NCBI GenBank assembly: GCA_026988135.1
Contig: JALSLT010000065.1
Location: 1-48,685 of the forward strand
DNA from: Desulfurobacterium sp.
GTDB taxonomy: Bacteria > Aquificota > Aquificia > Desulfurobacteriales > Desulfurobacteriaceae
Direction of reading: 5' to 3'
DNA: 48,685 nucleotides
The notes beneath the pieces were generated by a model, which was given only the letters and a program-made list of their open reading frames with translations, did no database searches and was not told where the DNA came from. How positions within the stretch are numbered: the first letter of the stretch is position 1; every line of letters starts with the position of its first letter. The translations under genes and the position numbers were made by a program. Below, in pieces: positions 1 through 8,660 of this stretch.

Positions 1-2221
1 CGTAATTTTTTATAATTTCCCGTTCTATATCGGATAGAGTCATTCCGTTTATAGGTGAGAATGTATGAGAAAAGAATCGGTTAACCACTTCGGAAGATAG
101 CCCTATTATGTCGAAGTTTTGACTAAGGTGATAGGAGGATAGAAGAGAGATTCCTATCTTTGACATTATTTTTAGTAGTCCGTTGTCAACAGATTTCCGG
201 TAGTTTTTTGCCAATGTTTCATAAGGTAGGTTAAGCTCTATTTCCCTTGTTTTTAGATAGTTGAAAACAAGGAACGGGTAAACGGCACTTGCTCCGAAAG
301 AGATAAGAGTTGCTATTTCGTGGGTGGTTTTTACTTCTCCTGTTTCAACAACAATCGAAATTTTGTGCATAAGATTTTCTTCTTTTAAAAAGTTTAGAAG
401 ACCTGAGACTGCGAGAAGTGACGGGATAGGTTTTTCAACATTTTTGTCCGAAAGAATAACTATTTCGATTTCATTTTCCTTTATCGCTTTTTTTACATTG
501 TTCAACAGTTTCTCTATCCCTTTTTCAAGGGAAGACTCAAATTCAAGTTTGAATGTTTTAATTTTTATGAAATCCGCATTTTTCAGTTTGCTGAACTGTC
601 CGGGGCTTAGGAGAGGGGATTCGAGCTCTATTCTTCTCGGTAGCTTTCCATCTCGTTCCAGAAAGTTTACTTTTCCACCCAGTCTTATTTTTAGAGACAT
701 TACAACTCTTTCTCTAATTGGGTCTATTGGCGGATTTGTTACTTGGGCAAATTTCTGTTTGAAAAACTTAAACAGTGAAAACGGTGAGTTTGACATAAAA
801 GGAAATGGAGTATCGTCTCCCATTGAGAAAACAGGTTCTTTTCCGTATTCGGCCATTTCGTCAACTATAAATTCAAGGTCTTCTCTGGCGAATCCGAATT
901 TTACAAACTCTTTTATTAGTTTCTTGCTGTCTATGTTGCTATCTTCTGTTTCTTTTTTTAATTCTGAAAGCTTGAATAGTTTTCTTCTTATCTCCCTTCT
1001 CATATCTCTATGGTGGGCTATTCTTTTTAAAATTTCTCTATTTCTTTCTATTTCACCAAATTCCGTATTAACAAGAATCATTTCTCCCGGGAATAATCTT
1101 TCATGAGATATAACCTGTTTTTCATCTATATCTATCATCCCTTCTTCGGAGCCGAATATTATTTTTTCCTTATCGGTTATTACGTATCTTGCCGGTCTTA
1201 AGCCGTTTCTGTCCAATTTCCCTCCCACTGCTTTTCCATCTGTGAAGGTCACGGCGGCAGGCCCGTCCCAGGGTTTCATCAGGAGAAGATGGTAGAGGAA
1301 AAATGCTTTCTCTTCGTCGTCTAGGTCAATCATTTCATAAGCTGGAGGAATCAAAACACTTATCGCTTCTTCCGGTTGGTATCCAGCAAGCACCATAAGT
1401 TCAAAAACTCTATCAAGGGATGCAGAATCGCTCTCGTCAAAATTTATTACAGGAAGAATTTCTTTTATTCTGCTTCCGAAACGGGAGTTTTTGAGGATAG
1501 GTTCGACAATTTTTATAAAGTTTCTGTTTGCTGTTATAGTATTTATTTCTCCATTGTGAGCTATCATTCTTAATGGTTGTGCAAGTTTCCATTCCGGGAC
1601 AGTGTTTGTTGAGTATCTTTGATGGAAAACGGCAATTGCAGTTTCAAAAGTTTCTTCGTTTAAATCCGGGTAGAATTTTTGGAGATCTTGAGCAAGTAGC
1701 ATTCCTTTATAGGTGATAAGTCTATCTGAAAATGAAATAACATAGTTTTCTTTTGAAATTTTTCTTAAAGCTTTTTCTATTTTCCGTCTTAAAATATACA
1801 GCTCTATCTCTCCGGGGAAAGATATTATGGTTTGAACAATAACCGGAAGTTTTTTTCTTGCTATTTCACCGCATTCATCACTATTAACGGGAACTTCTCT
1901 GAAAAGGCAAGAAATGTTTTCTTCTTTAAGTATGGTTTCAATAGCTTTAATACTTTTGTCAGAGGTGTTTCTGTCAATAAAAAATGTCCCCACGGCTATT
2001 TCATCAAAATCGTATCCCTCTTTCCGTGCAAAATTCTTGAAAAATTCTGACGGTAATTGAAATAAAATTCCCGATCCGTCTCCTGTTCTTCCGTCAGATA
2101 GAACGGCTCCTCGATGAGTAAGGTTTGAAACTGCGCTTAGTCCTTCTCTAAGTATTTCATGACTTTTGTTCCCGTCTATATTCGCAATAAATCCAACGCC
2201 ACAGGAATCTTTATGCTTCAT
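1..2221 (-). CDS. gltB: Glutamate synthase large subunit (GltB), N-terminal part; runs off the left edge of the window
   Basis: Reverse strand open from ATG at 2221 to position 1: MKHKDSCGVGFIANIDGNKSHEILREGLSAVSNLTHRGAVLSDGRTGDGSGILFQLP..., with the CGVGF class II glutaminase N-terminus (catalytic Cys after a 6-residue propeptide). Absent from the ORF track because it is truncated. Confidence 0.93.
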   Translation of the reverse strand, partial: MKHKDSCGVGFIANIDGNKSHEILREGLSAVSNLTHRGAVLSDGRTGDGSGILFQLPSEFFKNFARKEGYDFDEIAVGTFFIDRNTSDKSIKAIETILKEENISCLFREVPVNSDECGEIARKKLPVIVQTIISFPGEIELYILRRKIEKALRKISKENYVISFSDRLITYKGMLLAQDLQKFYPDLNEETFETAIAVFHQRYSTNTVPEWKLAQPLRMIAHNGEINTITANRNFIKIVEPILKNSRFGSRIKEILPVINFDESDSASLDRVFELMVLAGYQPEEAISVLIPPAYEMIDLDDEEKAFFLYHLLLMKPWDGPAAVTFTDGKAVGGKLDRNGLRPARYVITDKEKIIFGSEEGMIDIDEKQVISHERLFPGEMILVNTEFGEIERNREILKRIAHHRDMRREIRRKLFKLSELKKETEDSNIDSKKLIKEFVKFGFAREDLEFIVDEMAEYGKEPVFSMGDDTPFPFMSNSPFSLFKFFKQKFAQVTNPPIDPIRERVVMSLKIRLGGKVNFLERDGKLPRRIELESPLLSPGQFSKLKNADFIKIKTFKLEFESSLEKGIEKLLNNVKKAIKENEIEIVILSDKNVEKPIPSLLAVSGLLNFLKEENLMHKISIVVETGEVKTTHEIATLISFGASAVYPFLVFNYLKTREIELNLPYETLAKNYRKSVDNGLLKIMSKIGISLLSSYHLSQNFDIIGLSSEVVNRFFSHTFSPINGMTLSDIEREIIKNY

Positions 2222-2231
2222 TTTATTTCTC

Positions 2232-2816
2232 CTAAATATGGATTATGTATTTTCCATTGAAGGAAGATACATCTTCAAGGCCTATAAATTTTGTTTTTCC
2301 GTTGATGAATTTTTTGAAGGTTTTAGACGGATAAATGCAGTAGTCAGGTTTTATTGTTTCGATAATTTCCTTTAGAAGTTTGTCTTCAGGATTAAGGTTG
2401 GATACGAAAATATTTACTTTCGGTATTTTGAGTTTTTCAAAAGTAGCGAAAATAGCAAGAACATCCTCGTTGAAAATATATCCCATATCTTTTTTTGGAA
2501 ATTTACCTCTGTTCCTTTTGGTCCATTCACTTCTGGTGAATTTGTAAGTTTGGGGATGGGAAATTCCGCTTAATCCGCAGAAATGAACATTTTTATATTT
2601 GAAAATTCTTGACATAAAGTCGATACCGTCACTTTTTGAAAGTGAATCGAAATCTTTCTCTTTGCCGTGAATGTAAAACCATGTTCTTTTCAAGATGAGC
2701 GGTTCCGATAGGTTCATCGGTGCCAAAGCTATTGTGATATCCGGTGATGAGACGTCAACAAGGCCTTTTACCCTTTCGTTGTTGCCTTTTGCTGGACCTA
2801 ATATTAAAAATTCCAT
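2232..2816 (-). CDS. Hypothetical protein, possible degenerate metallophosphoesterase-like fold
   Basis: 194 aa ORF between ftsY and gltB, co-directional; begins MEFLILGPAKGNNERVKGLVDVSSPDITIALAP. Confidence 0.75.
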   Translation of the reverse strand: MEFLILGPAKGNNERVKGLVDVSSPDITIALAPMNLSEPLILKRTWFYIHGKEKDFDSLSKSDGIDFMSRIFKYKNVHFCGLSGISHPQTYKFTRSEWTKRNRGKFPKKDMGYIFNEDVLAIFATFEKLKIPKVNIFVSNLNPEDKLLKEIIETIKPDYCIYPSKTFKKFINGKTKFIGLEDVSSFNGKYIIHI

Positions 2817-2834
2817 ATCAAACTCCGGATAGGT

Positions 2835-4244
2835 TTAAGAAAATAAACTTTCTACAAATTCTTCGGGGTTGAACTTTCTTAAGTCTTCTATTTTTTCCCC
2901 TATGCCAATATACTTTATAGGTATTTTCAGCTCATTACATATTGCTATCACAATACCGCCTTTTGCAGTTCCGTCAAGTTTTGTTAACACGATACCCGTA
3001 ACATCTGTTATCTCTTTAAATGCTTTGGCTTGGGAAATTGCGTTTTGTCCGGTGTTTGCATCAAGGACAAGAAGAATTTCTGAAGGTTCTCCCGGAAGCT
3101 CCCTGCTTACTATTTTTTTTATCTTCTGTATCTCTTTCATCAATCTTTCTTTGTTGTGAAGTCTTCCTGCAGTGTCTATTACTAGAATGTCATCTTCTTT
3201 CGCTTTTATGCTTTGGATAGCATCAAACACGACTGATGCCGGGTCCGCACCTTCGTTTCCTTTGATTATTCTTGTGTCAGCTCTATCGGCCCAGACTTCA
3301 AGCTGCTCTATTGCTGCGGCTCTGAATGTATCGGCTGCCGCCAGTACTATACTTTTGCCTTCACTTTTTAGCTGTTTGGCAAGTTTTCCTATGGTAGTAG
3401 TTTTTCCAACACCGTTTACTCCCAAAACGAAAATAACGAAAGGTTTATGTTCTGTTTTTAGTTTACCTTTGTATTTTAAAAGTATCTTTTTCAGTTTTTC
3501 TTTTAAAAGTTCCAGGATTTCGTCCGATTCTTTGATTTTTTTCTTTTTTGCTTCTTTTTTAAGATCTTCTATAAGTTCAAGGGTTGTTTTAACTCCGATA
3601 TCGGCAAGGATAAGTTTTTCTTCAAGTTCTTCGAAAAACTCTTCGTTTACTTCTCTTCCTTTGAAAACGGAGAAGTTAAGGGCCTCACGGGTTTTCTTAA
3701 GACCGTCTTTAAAACTTTTAAAGATTCCTTTTTTTTCTTCTCCAGTTACGATTTCTATCTCTTTTTTTATCTCTTCTATCTTTTTTCTAAAACTGTTTGG
3801 AGTTATCGGTTCTATTTCCGAGAGTATTTTTTTTGCCTGGTCGTAAAAATTTTCTTCTATTAGAAGTTTTAGAAGCTCAAATCCTGCAATAAATTTTTCT
3901 TGGTTGTTTTCGGAAAGATAAGCTGTTTCAAAGAAGTTTCTTGCTTTTGATATGTTGCGGTTCTCATGTTTTTCAATGATTCCAGATATGAGAGCGGCTG
4001 TGAATTTTCCTGTTTTTTCTTCTATTTTATCGATTTTGATATCAACATCTCGATATGAAATTTTTTCCTTTAACAGAGTTACTGCGTTAATTACAAGGTC
4101 CCCGTTACTGTAAAAAATTGCGTTAGCTATCCCTTCGGTAAGCTTTTTGATGTTTTTATCTGCCAGTTGAAGCCATTTTTCCGGTTGGGCCGGATTTTCT
4201 TTTAACTCTTCTTCAAGGGACTTTTTTTTGAAAAATCCGAGCAT
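2835..4244 (-). CDS. ftsY: Signal recognition particle receptor FtsY with helical N-terminal extension
   Basis: SRP GTPase NG domain: GVNGVGKTTTIGKLA, AADTFRAAAIEQLEVWA, DTAGRLHNKERLM, TKLDGTAKGG, IGIGEKIEDLRKFNPEEFVESLF. Confidence 0.96.
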   Translation of the reverse strand: MLGFFKKKSLEEELKENPAQPEKWLQLADKNIKKLTEGIANAIFYSNGDLVINAVTLLKEKISYRDVDIKIDKIEEKTGKFTAALISGIIEKHENRNISKARNFFETAYLSENNQEKFIAGFELLKLLIEENFYDQAKKILSEIEPITPNSFRKKIEEIKKEIEIVTGEEKKGIFKSFKDGLKKTREALNFSVFKGREVNEEFFEELEEKLILADIGVKTTLELIEDLKKEAKKKKIKESDEILELLKEKLKKILLKYKGKLKTEHKPFVIFVLGVNGVGKTTTIGKLAKQLKSEGKSIVLAAADTFRAAAIEQLEVWADRADTRIIKGNEGADPASVVFDAIQSIKAKEDDILVIDTAGRLHNKERLMKEIQKIKKIVSRELPGEPSEILLVLDANTGQNAISQAKAFKEITDVTGIVLTKLDGTAKGGIVIAICNELKIPIKYIGIGEKIEDLRKFNPEEFVESLFS

Positions 4245-4378
4245 TTTTCGCTCCTTTTAGTTTTGGTAAACTGTCATCGGTAAATTTAGCTCTAAATGCA
4301 ACTTTTTCAAAAAGAATAATTATATTAAGGCGACACTATTATATCAGCTTTTGCCGATTGAATCGGGAGGTGTTTTTT

Positions 4379-5002
4379 ATGGATTTGAAGCTTTATGCCA
4401 TAACCGATGAGAGATTTATGGGAGTTGAGAATATAGTCGAAAAAGTTATGGTGGCTATAGAGGGTGGAGTAACTGTTGTTCAATATCGAGCAAAAAAAAA
4501 GGAAGCGAGAGAGATGTATGAAGAGGCTCTGAAAGTTAGAGAAGTTACAAGGAAGTGCCGAATTCCATTTATAGTGAACGATAGAGTTGATCTTGCTCTA
4601 GCTGTTAATGCTGATGGGGTTCATGTGGGACAGAAAGATATTCCTGTATCTGTAATCAGAAAAATTGTTGGCGGTAAGTTTATTATAGGTCTTTCTACTC
4701 ACAATATAGTTGAGGCTGAAAAGGCACAGGCGGAGAATGTAAACTATATAGGTTTTGGTCCCGTTTATGTTACTACTACCAAGGAGAAGCCTGATCCTGT
4801 TGTTGGTGCGGAACTTTTGAGAAAAGTGACTGCTTTTTCACGTAAACCGGTTGTTGCAATAGGTGGAATTAATACCGATAATATCGGAGAAGTTTTAGCA
4901 TGTGAGCCGACAGGGGTTGCTATTGTTAGGGGCATTTTTTTCGGAAATCCTTACAAAAATGCAAAGAAGTTAAGAGAGATTATAGATGCTACGATGGGCT
5001 GA
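4379..5002 (+). CDS. thiE: Thiamine-phosphate synthase
   Basis: MDLKLYAITDERF...GGVTVVQYRAK...PFIVNDRVDLALAVNADGVHVGQKDIP...GFGPVYVTTTK; SD gggaggtg upstream of ATG 4379. Confidence 0.93.
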   Translation: MDLKLYAITDERFMGVENIVEKVMVAIEGGVTVVQYRAKKKEAREMYEEALKVREVTRKCRIPFIVNDRVDLALAVNADGVHVGQKDIPVSVIRKIVGGKFIIGLSTHNIVEAEKAQAENVNYIGFGPVYVTTTKEKPDPVVGAELLRKVTAFSRKPVVAIGGINTDNIGEVLACEPTGVAIVRGIFFGNPYKNAKKLREIIDATMG

Positions 5003-6068
5003 GGTTTACCTTAATAGGTTGAAAAACAACTACTTTGTTTTAAAGAAGATTGCCGGCAACAAAAAAGTGATAGCTGTTGTGAAAGCTAACGCTTACGGTC
5101 ATGGGAGTGTTCCTGTTTCCCGTTTCCTTGAAAAATTTACGGATGTTTCTATGTTTGCGGTTGCAACTTTTGATGAGGGAAGAGAGTTAAGGGAAGGTGG
5201 GATTAAAAATCCTATACTTGTAATGAGTAATCCCTTGCTTGAAGGTTTTGATTGTGTGAAAGAATACAATCTCACTCCTGTTGTTTTTGACTTTAAGAGT
5301 CTAAATATAGCTATTAAAAATAGAATTCCTTTTCATTTGAAAGTTGATACCGGCATGGGAAGACTTGGATTTCTTCCCGATGAATGGCATTCCCTTTTTG
5401 ATAAGGTTGATTTTTCTCTTTTAAGTGGAGTGATGAGTCATTTTGCCGACTCAGGTGGCGACCCTGAGTTTACCCGTTGCCAATATAGGCTTTTTGTTCC
5501 TTTTGCTAGGAGGATTTTGACAGTAAAGAAAGTTCCGTTTCACATAGATAGTAGTGGTGCGGTACCGATGGTTCTTGATGAGATTTTGACACATTCGAGG
5601 GTTGGAATTGCTCTTTATGGTTGTAAGCCTTTTTCAGGGTTTTCCGTCCCTGTGGAGCAGGTTATGGAAGTGAAGTCAAAGCTCATAAGTGTCAAGACTT
5701 TACCGGCAGGTTGGTCTGTTTCTTACGGTAGAACTTACAAAACTATGAAAGATGAAGTTGTAGGGGTTGTTGCTTTTGGTTATGCCGATGGTTTTATGAG
5801 ATCTCTTTCAAACAAATGGATGGTAAAAATTAAGGGAAATTTCATTCCGGTGAGGGGAAGAATTTGTATGGATATGACGGTTGTATCTCTTGATAAAGTT
5901 GAAGCTTTCGTGGGAGATGAGGTTGTTATATCCGATAGGGAGCTTACTTTTGATAGAATGGCGGAAAGAGGGGGAACTATACCTTATGAAATTATGTGTG
6001 ATATAAGTCCCCGGGTAAAAAGAGTTTTTATTGAGGGAGAAGATGGAAAAATATTATCTCGTTTTTGA
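4986..6068 (+). CDS. alr: Alanine racemase
   Basis: MLRWAEVYLNRLKNNY...VIAVVKANAYGHG (PLP lysine motif), KVDTGMGRLG, RGRICMDMTVV; overlaps thiE by 17 nt. Confidence 0.95.
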   Translation: MLRWAEVYLNRLKNNYFVLKKIAGNKKVIAVVKANAYGHGSVPVSRFLEKFTDVSMFAVATFDEGRELREGGIKNPILVMSNPLLEGFDCVKEYNLTPVVFDFKSLNIAIKNRIPFHLKVDTGMGRLGFLPDEWHSLFDKVDFSLLSGVMSHFADSGGDPEFTRCQYRLFVPFARRILTVKKVPFHIDSSGAVPMVLDEILTHSRVGIALYGCKPFSGFSVPVEQVMEVKSKLISVKTLPAGWSVSYGRTYKTMKDEVVGVVAFGYADGFMRSLSNKWMVKIKGNFIPVRGRICMDMTVVSLDKVEAFVGDEVVISDRELTFDRMAERGGTIPYEIMCDISPRVKRVFIEGEDGKILSRF

Positions 6069-6864
6069 TTTTGCAGTTCCTGATGAATATAGGGATATTG
6101 CTGATGGAATTTTTTTTGAGTCTGGTTGTAAAGGTGTTGAAGATTTAAAACATGAAAACGGAGTTAGTTACCTTAGGGTTTATTTTGACGCTGATTCCGG
6201 TTTTAGTTTGGATTCGACACCCCTTAAAGAGTTTCTTTTGAATTCCTTTAGAATAGAGGAAGAGAGTTGGAATGAAAATTGGAAAAAACATTTTAAACCT
6301 GTAGAAATAGGGAAAAGCATAATTGTTGTGCCTTCATGGCTTAAAGACGGTTTTGATTCCAAGGGAAGGACACCGATTTTTATCTATCCCGGTCAGACTT
6401 TCGGAACCGGGACTCATGAAAGCACCAAACTTATTATGGAGCTTATGGAAGACTATCTGTTTTCCGTTTGTTCTTTTCTTGATGTGGGAAGCGGAAGCGG
6501 GATACTTTCTATTTTAGCCAAAAAGCTCGGTGCCTCAAAAATTGTTGGCTGTGATATTCAGAAAGAAGCGAAAGATGAAATTGAGTTTAATTCCATTATT
6601 AACGGGGTTTCCGGAATAGATTTTGTTCTTGGAAGCGTTGATAATGTTGATGGAAGTTTTGATATTGTTACCGCTAATATAGAGAAGCATCTTCTATTTC
6701 CGATTCTTCCGAAAGTTATTGAAAAAGCAGAAAAAATTGTTCTTCTTTCCGGTATTCTTGAATCTCAGGAAAATGATTTGGAAAGGGAGTTGGTCGGTTG
6801 TAATGTTTCTATTAACAGTATGAAAAGGGAAAACGGATGGACAGCTTTTGCAATCGAAAAATAG
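6043..6864 (+). CDS. prmA: Ribosomal protein L11 methyltransferase
   Basis: IYPGQTFGTGTHESTKLIMELMEDY...FLDVGSGSGILSILAKKLGASKIVGCDIQ typical of PrmA. Confidence 0.92.
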   Translation: MEKYYLVFDFAVPDEYRDIADGIFFESGCKGVEDLKHENGVSYLRVYFDADSGFSLDSTPLKEFLLNSFRIEEESWNENWKKHFKPVEIGKSIIVVPSWLKDGFDSKGRTPIFIYPGQTFGTGTHESTKLIMELMEDYLFSVCSFLDVGSGSGILSILAKKLGASKIVGCDIQKEAKDEIEFNSIINGVSGIDFVLGSVDNVDGSFDIVTANIEKHLLFPILPKVIEKAEKIVLLSGILESQENDLERELVGCNVSINSMKRENGWTAFAIEK

Positions 6865-7685
6865 AAGTAGATCTTCATATCCATACGATCTGTTCCGACG
6901 GAACAGATACGCCGGAAAAGGTAGTAGAGCTTGCAAAGGAAAGAGGATTAAGCCTTATCAGTATTACGGATCATGATACGGTTTCGGGAATAAAGTCTGC
7001 CGAAATTGTTGCCAAAAAATTAGGTATTGATTTTATTCCCGGGATTGAGGTTACGGCAGATACTTTTTCTTTTCCCAAAGGAGCCGAATTTCATATATTG
7101 GGTTATTCTATTGATGTTGAATCAGTTGCTTTAAAACAGCTTGTTGATTTTTTTTCCGGAACCAGAAAGGAGAGAAACAGACTTTTGATAAAAAAACTTG
7201 AGAAAGAAGGATTTAATATTTCTTATGATGATGTATCAAGCTGCTTTGGAGAGAATTTTGGAAAACCGAACATCGTTACCGTACTTGTTGAAAAAAAACT
7301 TGTTTCCGATAGAAAGGAAGCGTTTACTATTTTAAAAAGGTGTGAAGTCAAAAGAAAAAAATTGGATTATAGGGAGATTTTTCTTCTTATTAAAGAGGCC
7401 GGAGGTGTTCCGGTTGTTGCCCACCCGGTTACTTTGGGGATTTCAAGAAGTTCCTATTTTGAATTTTTTAAAAAGCTTAAAAGTAACGGACTTGAAGGAA
7501 TTGAGGTTGTACATTCTCTTCATACTCCTTCTCATGTTCGCTATTTTCGTGAAATTGCTTCGGAACTTTCTCTTTTTACAACGGGAGGTAGTGATTATCA
7601 CGGTTATAATAAGCCAGATATCTCTCTTGGTATGTTAAAGATAAAACTAAAAGATTTGAATTTTAGTATGTTTGCCGGGGTGTAA
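6837..7685 (+). CDS. PHP domain phosphoesterase (TrpH/YciV-like)
   Basis: VDLHIHTICSDGTDTPEKVVELAKERGLSLISITDHDTVSGI; overlaps the prmA 3' end. Confidence 0.88.
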   Translation: MDSFCNRKIEVDLHIHTICSDGTDTPEKVVELAKERGLSLISITDHDTVSGIKSAEIVAKKLGIDFIPGIEVTADTFSFPKGAEFHILGYSIDVESVALKQLVDFFSGTRKERNRLLIKKLEKEGFNISYDDVSSCFGENFGKPNIVTVLVEKKLVSDRKEAFTILKRCEVKRKKLDYREIFLLIKEAGGVPVVAHPVTLGISRSSYFEFFKKLKSNGLEGIEVVHSLHTPSHVRYFREIASELSLFTTGGSDYHGYNKPDISLGMLKIKLKDLNFSMFAGV

Positions 7686-7688
7686 ATT

Positions 7689-8660
7689 ATGGTTATAGGT
7701 GTTATAGGTTCCGGGAGTTGGGGTTCGGCTCTTGCCGTTCATTTCGGAAAAAGTGGTTTTAAAGTTGTTCAATGGTGTAGGGAGAAAGAAGTTATTGAAG
7801 GGATAAACAGAGATAGAGAAAATCGGAAATATCTTTCCGGGATTCTTTATCCTGAGAGTGTAACAGTTGAGAATGATGAAAGAAGATTCTTTGATAAAGT
7901 GGAAGATGTGGTTTTTTCTGTAATTCCAACTCAGTTTGTCAGAGATTTCTGGCAAAATTGGAGAAACGAACTGAAAAGCAGACAGGTTATTTGTGCCAGT
8001 AAAGGGATAGAGATAGCATCGCTAAAACTTTTGTCTCAGGTTTATGAGGATGTTGTCGGCGGAGAGTATTTTGTTCTTTCAGGTCCTACGTTTGCCAGAG
8101 AAGTTGCTCTCGGAAAGCCTTCGGCTGCCGTATTGGCAGGTAAAGATAGAGATGAGGCTTTTAGGCTGGTTAATCTTTTAAGTGCAAAGATGTTTCGTCT
8201 TTACGCGTCAAGTGATGTTATAGGTGTTGAAACCGGGGGTGCAATGAAAAATGTTGTGGCGATTGCTACCGGCATATCTGACGGAATGGGATTGGGAAAT
8301 AATGCCAGAGCGGCTCTTATAACGAGAGGTCTTCATGAGATAAAAAAACTCGGTATGAAATTTGGTGCTGTTGATAAAACCTTTTATGGTCTTTCAGGTA
8401 TGGGAGATCTTATATTAACTTGCACAGGAGATTTGTCGAGGAACAGGCAGTTTGGGCTTTCTTTGGGAAAAGGGAGTGGAAAGGTGGATAAGAAATATGT
8501 TGTTGAAGGTGTTCATACTGCCAAAGCGGTTGTTGAACTTTCCCTAAAACTTGGTGTTGAGATGCCGATAGCAGAAGCTGTCTATTCCGTAGTTTATGAT
8601 GAAAAAGAGATTGAAAAGGTTATGATAGAACTTCTTTCAAGGCCGGTGAAAGAGGAATGA
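7689..8660 (+). CDS. gpsA: Glycerol-3-phosphate dehydrogenase [NAD(P)+]
   Basis: MVIGVIGSGSWGSALAVHFG...VICASKGIE...VLSGPTFAREVALGKPSA...NARAALITRGLHEIKKLG...GLSGMGDLILTCTGDLSRNRQFG. Confidence 0.96.
   Translation: MVIGVIGSGSWGSALAVHFGKSGFKVVQWCREKEVIEGINRDRENRKYLSGILYPESVTVENDERRFFDKVEDVVFSVIPTQFVRDFWQNWRNELKSRQVICASKGIEIASLKLLSQVYEDVVGGEYFVLSGPTFAREVALGKPSAAVLAGKDRDEAFRLVNLLSAKMFRLYASSDVIGVETGGAMKNVVAIATGISDGMGLGNNARAALITRGLHEIKKLGMKFGAVDKTFYGLSGMGDLILTCTGDLSRNRQFGLSLGKGSGKVDKKYVVEGVHTAKAVVELSLKLGVEMPIAEAVYSVVYDEKEIEKVMIELLSRPVKEE

Noticed and set aside
324-2375. ORFs on + (324..1106, 1376..1573, 1832..2050, 2166..2375)
   Set aside because: They are antisense to gltB (and the 3' end of orf194) and have no protein-like character; the real gene is on the minus strand and open to the window edge.
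2869-3846. + strand ORFs 2869..3159, 3020..3220 and 3172..3846 (up to 224 aa)
   Set aside because: Antisense to the well-supported ftsY gene; Ser/Phe-rich mirror translation of a Lys/Glu-rich gene.
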